Origin: Onchidella celtica
Taxonomy: Eukaryota > Mollusca > Gastropoda > Systellommatophora > Onchidiidae
DNA length: 64,000 nucleotides
NCBI GenBank assembly: GCA_963931925.1
Contig: OZ007572.1
Location: 22,616,730-22,680,729, forward strand
Direction of reading: 5' to 3'
Under the pieces are notes generated by a model. It did not search any database. It worked only from the letters and a program-made list of their open reading frames with translations, and had not been told where the DNA came from. Shown here in pieces: positions 58,520 through 64,000 of the stretch. Position 1 is the first letter of the stretch; the number at the start of each line of letters is the position of its first letter. The translations under genes were made by a program, and so were the position numbers.

Positions 58520-59155
58520 TTCTATCCGCCTGAGCAGCTCCTTATGTCCAGCTAAGGTAAAGCATCTTAGACTGTTCATGTTTGCAAGTTTCCTCTCACC
58601 ATCTGTCTTTTCTCCTGTCTATCAAGTGTGCATGTGCTCTCTCTCTCTCTCTCTCCTTTCCCTATTTTTCTCGTTTCTTTCCTTACAGACACGAAAGATA
58701 TAGGAGTGGTGAACACATTATACATGTATTAAAATACAACAGTGGCCTAATCTATTATTATGTCGATATTTCCTTATTAAATATATCGGCATGCGTTTAA
58801 GATAATAATATTATCATCAACCTACTCAGGCTAGCAATATTGGTGTCTATAATGGTAGATAAGTAAAGTAAGTCGTCGGACAAACTCTAAGCCTTGGCTT
58901 CCCGTTGATCTATTCCGTTTTAAATAATAATTCATAGTAGTAGTCACTTTTTAGTGGTCGAATTTTAAGACTTGCAGATCTACAGTGTAAACATTCTTTC
59001 ATCTTAAGGCACATGCATGCTACATCTTGCTTTGAGTAATACGACAACACAAGTACCGGTACGGTACACATTACGTTGGTACACTGATATCAGGTTATCA
59101 AAACACCTCTGCCGAAAGCCGAGCATCGCCGCTTGCTGTGACGTCACGCGCCCGC

Positions 59156-59186
59156 TGTGTTTGGCCATGTAGTTACGAAGGCCACG
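59156..59186 (-). repeat. Right 31-bp terminal inverted repeat of the P-like element
   Basis: Identical to the inverse of 54951-54981. The microsatellite starts on the next base. Confidence 0.95.
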
Positions 59187-59256
<70 letters not shown>

Positions 59257-59263
59257 TTGTCTG

Positions 59264-59306
<43 letters not shown>

Positions 59307-59328
59307 CTCTATCTCTCTATCTATCTAC

Positions 59329-59362
<34 letters not shown>

Positions 59363-59387
59363 CTCTCTCTATCTATCTATCTATCTA

Positions 59388-59466
<79 letters not shown>

Positions 59467-59490
59467 GTCTGCTGTCTGTCTGTCTGTCTA
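59187..59490. repeat. CTAT/CTGT microsatellite, about 300 bp
   Basis: (ATCT)n, mostly pure to about 59390 with CTCT variants, then (CTGT)n to about 59489. The three Ser-Ile-Tyr-Leu open frames are artefacts. It begins within the target duplication of the P-like element. Confidence 0.98.
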
Positions 59491-59865
59491 GCTCCCCCCT
59501 CTCTCTATCCTTCCCTCATCTTTGTTTTTCTGTTTCTCCCTCGTCTTCCTTGTTATTTTCATTTCTCAAATCATTTCTTTCTTTTTTTAAATTTTATTTT
59601 GCTGTCGGGGTTTCTCGCTCCATCATTCTTGTTTTCCCCCTTCCTGTCGCTTACCCCTTCCCAAACCCATTTTACAAAATACCATTGAATAAATTTGTCA
59701 TTGTCAGTTCTACACAAAGAAAGAGCAGCTTAAATGGCGCCGATCCATTAACCTGGAATTCTTTTCTACTAGTCGATTGCTATTCTGTTTACAGGAACAT
59801 AAATAACACTTTAGTGATCAGTTTGTAGAAGTACGACAAGAAATTTATCAACGGTTTCAAATTAG

Positions 59866-60180
59866 CGAAATATTATGAAAAACACAGAAAAACTGTGGGG
59901 TCACAGCGAGGCTTAAAGCAAAGTCAAAAACGGGCAAAAGGAAAACAGTTGTAAGTAGCAAAGCCTCGCGTAAGAAATAATACCCAAACGAATCTAACGA
60001 TGCAATCAAACGCAAAGAAAAAGGGACGAGAAATAGTACCCAAACGAAAACGCAATGAAAAGGGTCGCTTCTTCTTCGCATTTTATTGTATCGTTTGACT
60101 ATTATTTCTTACGCGGGGCTTTGCTACATACAACTATTTCTTTTTGCCAATTTTTGACCTCTCAAATTAGTAGCCGCTCG
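59866..60180. repeat. Family A modules as a head-to-head inverted pair
   Basis: 59866-60012 matches 9542-9670 (AACACAGAAAAACTGTGGGG, GCAAAGCCTCGCGTAAGAAA). 60085-60180 is its inverse (TATTTCTTACGCGGGGCTTT, GCCAATTTTTGACC). The spacer is about 75 bp. Confidence 0.75.
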
Positions 60181-61387
60181 TACCACATTCATGATTAGGC
60201 CGGTATGGCACTGAATCAAGCCTGTTTTACAGTCGGTTTTGTCTCATGCTCGAACATCCCCTGAATCGACCAGCAAGCTAGGTTTGGTTCAGTCTCATTA
60301 GTGCTAGAGGTGCCATCTAATCACACAGTCCTCAAAACGGAGGTGTGCCATATAATTTCACTAAGGTTCTTTACCATGTCACTTCATGTATGCCTGCGAT
60401 TGAGTTATTGATTGTAATATGTTTATGTCATGATGCTTAAGATATAAAAAGGTACCATATAAGAGTGCTGTTAAACGCTCCGTGAAAGAGAATTTCCCTC
60501 ATGGATAATATTAATAAACTGATCCTTATCATGTCTTATCTTATCTTAAAATAAACTCCACTCAACGCGCTATGGACCTTACAAAATAAACTGCTAGACT
60601 GGACGTAAGAGATTTTGAAATTTATTATTTCTGATATTTTTTCCAGTTCCAAAATACGTCAATTGTAGAATGAGAGTGATAATGATATTCAGAGTCCCTG
60701 TTTTTGGTGCATCAATGATGTGTAATTTCTCTCTTTTATTGTAAAATGACGCAATTCGCTAGGTCGACAACATTGTTAATGAATGCAACCCCGCAGTGAA
60801 ATTTGAAACGAACATGGAACATTCTCCTGAGGATTGTTCCATCCACTCTCATTGCGAGCGAACCAAATTTTTAAAGTAGTCCAGACGTAGCATCTATATA
60901 ATAGATTTCTTCAAAGTCATGAACCTATGTACAAGTTGCCCTACAATTTCTTGCGAAAGAATACTCTTTTATGTGGACACGAAACCAAAACCTTGGACCA
61001 GGCGAAAAACAGAATGTACTGTTTCAACCACGTGACAATTTCTTTCTTTCTTTCCTTCTTTCTTTCTGTCTGACGCCCTTCTTTTCAATGCACAACCACA
61101 TCAAATTTAAAATACGATGTTAAAATCATGAGATATCGGGAGAGGTGGGGTGGGGGGGGGGGAGGAGGTGTCTGCTTCGTTAGCATTACTTGATCATGAC
61201 GAATGTTGAGAATCGTTCATTTTGTCTTTATTGGTCTTTACGTCAAGTTTCAATTTAAGTATTGGGCAAGGAAAAAGGCTTTGGCTCTCATCAAGCGGCG
61301 GAGAGCGAATGCCTTCAAAACACCATAAGCAGTTAATTGACCACCTGCCTCCCTAAACTGACAGGACAGAACGAAAAGAAACAAACA
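60181..61387. other. No gene; one repeat-family fragment
   Basis: 60215-60370 resembles the AGACTTGTTTTGGTC family (GCCTGTTTTACAGTCGG, CAGTCTCATTAGTGCTAGAG). (CTTT)n lies near 61030-61068 and poly-G near 61152-61162. No supported open frame. Confidence 0.45.
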
Positions 61388-61462
61388 AACAGAGCGGGGT
61401 TCAATTCTGGGCTCTCGGGCACCCGATCGCTCTGACCACTGGGTGGTCTGTTGATAATCATA
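61388..61462 (-). repeat. tRNA-like SINE head, third type
   Basis: The minus strand reads CAGTGGTCAGAGCGATCGGG (box A region), and about 25 bp later AGAATTGAACCCCGC, a degraded box B. It is typical of the head of a tRNA-derived SINE. No body was identified. Confidence 0.5.
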
Positions 61463-61514
61463 GGCCTACAGTGAAAACAGAAGGTTCTATTACATTTTGT
61501 TGCTCTCCGTTCCC

Positions 61515-61860
61515 AAATGTTATAAAAAACCACAGACAAACTGTAGAGTCGCAGCAAAAAAACAACAACAACAACTACATCAAACTTCTCTCTTCACCTC
61601 ACTTCATGCAAATCACCTTACACAGACATGCCATGTAATGTTTATTCTGAACAAAACTATAGTTAATAAGTCTATTTTTCATGAGTTCTTCTTGAAAAAA
61701 AAAAAGTGCACATGAAAATAACTACTTTTCCCGCTCAGGAACATACGTAAAAAATAGTGAACTCTTGCGAGTTAAAGCAAAGTCAAAAATTGGTCAAAAG
61801 AAAAAGTTGTAGTAGCAAAGCCTCGCGTAAGAAATAGTACCCAGACGATACAATGAAACT
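61515..61860. repeat. Split family A module
   Basis: 61520-61556 (ACCACAGACAAACTGTAGAG then TCGCAGC) and 61772-61860 (AAAGCAAAGTCAAAAATTGG, GCAAAGCCTCGCGTAAGAAA) are the two halves of the module. They are separated by about 215 bp of inserted AT-rich sequence. Confidence 0.65.
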
Positions 61861-62066
61861 ACTGAGCATCCCTTCCTCTTCCTCCGCCTCCAGTAACCAG
61901 GAAGTGTAGCTAAGATAATGAAATTTTCTCGCCCTGTGCCGTGTCGCTGTCTTCGTGTCACAACGTTCAGGCTCAAAACGGGCATTCGTTAGCGTCACAT
62001 TTCATTCCTCTAGTGGAAGAATGACGTGGTGAAACATAAGATGTCATTAGACTGCCATTTGTTTCA

Positions 62067-62263
62067 TGACAGCTCAGTGGCGAATCTACTATGAAACTAA
62101 TAATGCTCAAGCTTCAAGGCCCTTAATCCCGGAGGGGCCCCGAAGAAACTTTTTTTAATGAGTGGATTTTGGATGTTGTTCTATTTTTGCTGGTTGCAAA
62201 GGGGCCCCATTACACTTCAAGCTTCAAGGCTCCAAAAAATGTAGGCCCGCCACTCTGACAGCT
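62067..62263. mobile_element. hAT MITE, 181 bp, perfect 8-bp target duplication
   Basis: The element spans 62075-62255. It starts CAGTGGCGAATCTAC; its inverse end is GAGTGGCGGGCCTAC. TGACAGCT flanks it exactly (62067-62074 and 62256-62263). CTTCAAGCTTCAAGG and the nearby GGGGCCCC motif each occur twice inside. No coding region. Confidence 0.88.
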
Positions 62264-62681
62264 GCGTTCTTGGAGTCGCTGAAACAAAAGTAAGGTGTCA
62301 CATGGAAAACTAGAATTGAATCGATTCAATTTCTTTAAAAATCCCACTGAACATTGCGTTTTTCTACTTGCGCTGATGTGCTGTGATGTAAAGAGGACAA
62401 TGCCATGCAAGAAATAATAAAACAGTAGTTCAAAGTTTAAGATGTTTACATACGGATAGAGTTTGTCGGCAAATTATCAAAACTTTTAAGGAATCCAATA
62501 ACTCTGAGCATATTTCCATTATTCCATTATATAAGCGAATTTGAAAGGTTAAGTTCACTCATTTAGAGATAGACAGATAAGAGCAAGATTAAAATATAAT
62601 TATATATTATTAATTTGAGCTAAAACAGGCTAACACGGTCATATAATTATTACAAGATTCTTTTCATCTTTTCCGTTGCAG

Positions 62682-62797
62682 GTATTAAAACTGTTTACAC
62701 AAGTCACTGTGGGATGCAACATGAGGAGAATCTTCAACAAGTAAAAGACAGCAGTGAGCAACTCGGATGGTGGTCTAATCGAGATCACTTGCGGCAG
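62682..62797 (+). other. Possible 5' untranslated exon
   Basis: A strong acceptor (CATCTTTTCCGTTGCAG) and a donor-like GGCAG|GTGATA bound 116 bp with no long open frame. It could be a leader exon of the receptor that starts at 63843. This rests on splice signals alone. Confidence 0.2.
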
Positions 62798-63842
62798 GTG
62801 ATAACATGAGAATACTTGATAACATGAGAAAACGCCGAGAATTTGATCGATATTGAAGCGAGACATGGCAAGCAGAACATCGGGGCAGCAGTACTTTCTG
62901 TTCACGTAATGAGGAAGTTTATTAGACGTCAAATCATCTTTGGAAAGCTAGAGGCACGCAGAAACAAGGATGTAACATTTCAATCTGCTAAATAGACAAG
63001 TCCTATGTTGTTGTTCCTGTCCAGTCTAATGATGCAATGTTTCTCTCAGCTAAAGGTGTAGACTCAGCGTTGCTCTTCCCTGTGTCCAGTACATATCCCC
63101 GGCTAATTGCGCTGGACAAACCAGGCAGAACAAAAGGAAAGCCATTGGTTATTACGTAATCTTCTCACATTGGAACAAAGGGCATCACAATTAATTTGCC
63201 TGACGTTGGGTAGCTCTGTTCATCACTACCAACAGCCTAAGTCATTCGACGAACAAGTACGTATTCGTCCAGTTCGGCAAAGGGTGTCAAAATCAGTCGA
63301 ACGTAATCTTTGTCTACGATTTCATTTACAGTGATATTTTCAATGCGGGAAGAGCATCAACTCAGTCCTAGCTTTCTAGACTGAAATCCCTACCAGCTTG
63401 GAATGTTATTCAAACGAGGAACACTTAAAATGCTTCAGCTTTATAGTTACTGACTGGATCAAAGAAAATACAAGACATATCTTCATCTTGCTCTACAGAA
63501 CGTGTGAAATTTAAGAAGATGTCGTTTATTTCTTGCTAGTATTGTCATAACATTATTTGCTGGTGTTGTGAGTACAGTGCATGTATTATCAACTTTATAA
63601 ACTTACTTGAAGGAAGTCTTAGACATATATGTGGTGACCATGAGCACTTGTGATGCAATTTAATCAAGTCTGGAAACAAGACAGACCTGAGTGCTGTGAG
63701 AAAAACAAGTTATTGAGCCAACCGGTATCTTTATGATTTTACTCATCAGCTTTGAAGTCAAGGTAAAATGAAGAACAAAAGAAAAGATCAGATGTGGCAG
63801 TGGTACTGGAACTAAACTGTGTGCATTTTCCCAGATGGGACA

Positions 63843-64000
63843 ATGACTATGTTGGCAAATATCAGTGGCGCCATTGGGGAAACAGCAACACAGTTAAATA
63901 CCACTTCGGTCTCTGTGGAAGATGCTCAACAATCCCTTCGCGCTATTGAAATATTCGCCGTCATCTTGATGTCTATTCTTATTATTTTGGCATTTCAAGG
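63843..64000 (+). CDS. 5' coding end of a probable G-protein-coupled receptor (runs off the window)
   Basis: ATG at 63843 follows a good acceptor (TGTGTGCATTTTCCCAG, ending at 63832) and has an in-frame stop upstream, so the start is well defined. The frame is open for 52 codons to the window edge. The N-terminus has two N-glycosylation sites (NIS at residue 6, NTT at 19). Then comes one hydrophobic helix at residues 34-52 (IEIFAVILMSILIILAFQ), with the last partial codon giving Gly. A short glycosylated N-terminus followed by a helix ending ...FQG fits helix 1 of a class A receptor, where Gly-Asn comes next. The ligand cannot be guessed. A type I or type III single-pass protein is the alternative. 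Confidence 0.5.
   Translation, partial: MTMLANISGAIGETATQLNTTSVSVEDAQQSLRAIEIFAVILMSILIILAFQ

Larger units (their letters stand above)
54944..59193 (+). mobile_element. P-like DNA transposon, complete ends, 4.24 kb
   Basis: The ends 54951-54981 and 59156-59186 are a 31-bp inverted repeat with no mismatch, starting CGTGGCCTTCGTAACTACAT. Inside each end, at about 40-50 bp, sits the palindrome GTGACGTCAC (55000-55009 and 59138-59147), followed by a similar GCGGCG stretch. ATCTATC lies on both outer sides (54944-54950 and 59187-59193), close to the 8-bp duplication usual for P elements. The plus strand carries a THAP transposase gene in P-transposase order. Identical ends imply a fairly recent insertion, yet the gene is broken. 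Confidence 0.93.

Noticed and set aside
59138-59828. Frames of 117-223 codons with Ile-Tyr-Leu-Ser repeats
   Set aside because: Translation of (CTAT)n and (CTGT)n.

Overview
The window is nuclear DNA of an animal, dominated by repeats and nearly free of host genes. It has no rRNA gene, no intact tRNA gene, no operon and no CRISPR array. The high load of cut-and-paste transposons, tRNA-derived SINEs, a P-like element with a THAP transposase and a mariner relic, in AT-rich DNA full of CT, CTAT and poly-C/poly-G tracts, fits a marine invertebrate. I lean to a mollusc. That placement is inference; no gene here fixes the species.

Layout. 0-3 kb: a short diverged tandem repeat (788-982) and a nearly perfect satellite of a 16-bp unit (1496-2541). 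2.9-7.5 kb: a stack of insertions in which a hAT-like element (2952-7507) holds a SINE, and that SINE is split by a 2.76-kb foldback element flanked by CCGG. 8-13 kb: short inverted-repeat elements, a 75-bp-arm hairpin and two hAT-type MITEs. 13.5-18 kb: two more foldback copies, one broken by a 922-bp inverted-repeat element and one by a 1,241-bp solo LTR with a GTGAT target duplication. 18.6-20 kb: a complete but dead mariner. 20-21.2 kb: two exon-like stretches of an unknown gene, the second split by a hAT MITE. 22-27.6 kb: hairpins, a Mutator-like MITE with a 9-bp target duplication, and a Harbinger-like element carrying a 63-bp minisatellite. 27.6-54 kb: scattered SINEs, MITEs, a LINE tail, a PIF/Harbinger relic, a THAP-like fragment and microsatellites. 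54.9-59.2 kb: a structurally complete 4.24-kb P-like element with 31-bp identical terminal repeats, whose THAP transposase gene is broken by frame changes and has lost an expected catalytic Asp. 59.2-59.5 kb: a long CTAT/CTGT microsatellite starting at its target duplication. 60-63 kb: more inverted-repeat modules.

Host coding. The best host gene call is the 5' coding end of a probable G-protein-coupled receptor running off the right edge (63843-64000). Other exon candidates (20194-20436, 24886-24972, 26322-26556, 32583-32779) rest only on open frames and splice-like borders.

The value of the window is its insertion record. Target duplications can be read for hAT-like, mariner, Mutator-like, Harbinger-like, LTR and P-like insertions, and the nesting gives relative ages. 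All calls come from reading the sequence by eye; no alignment or database search was run.
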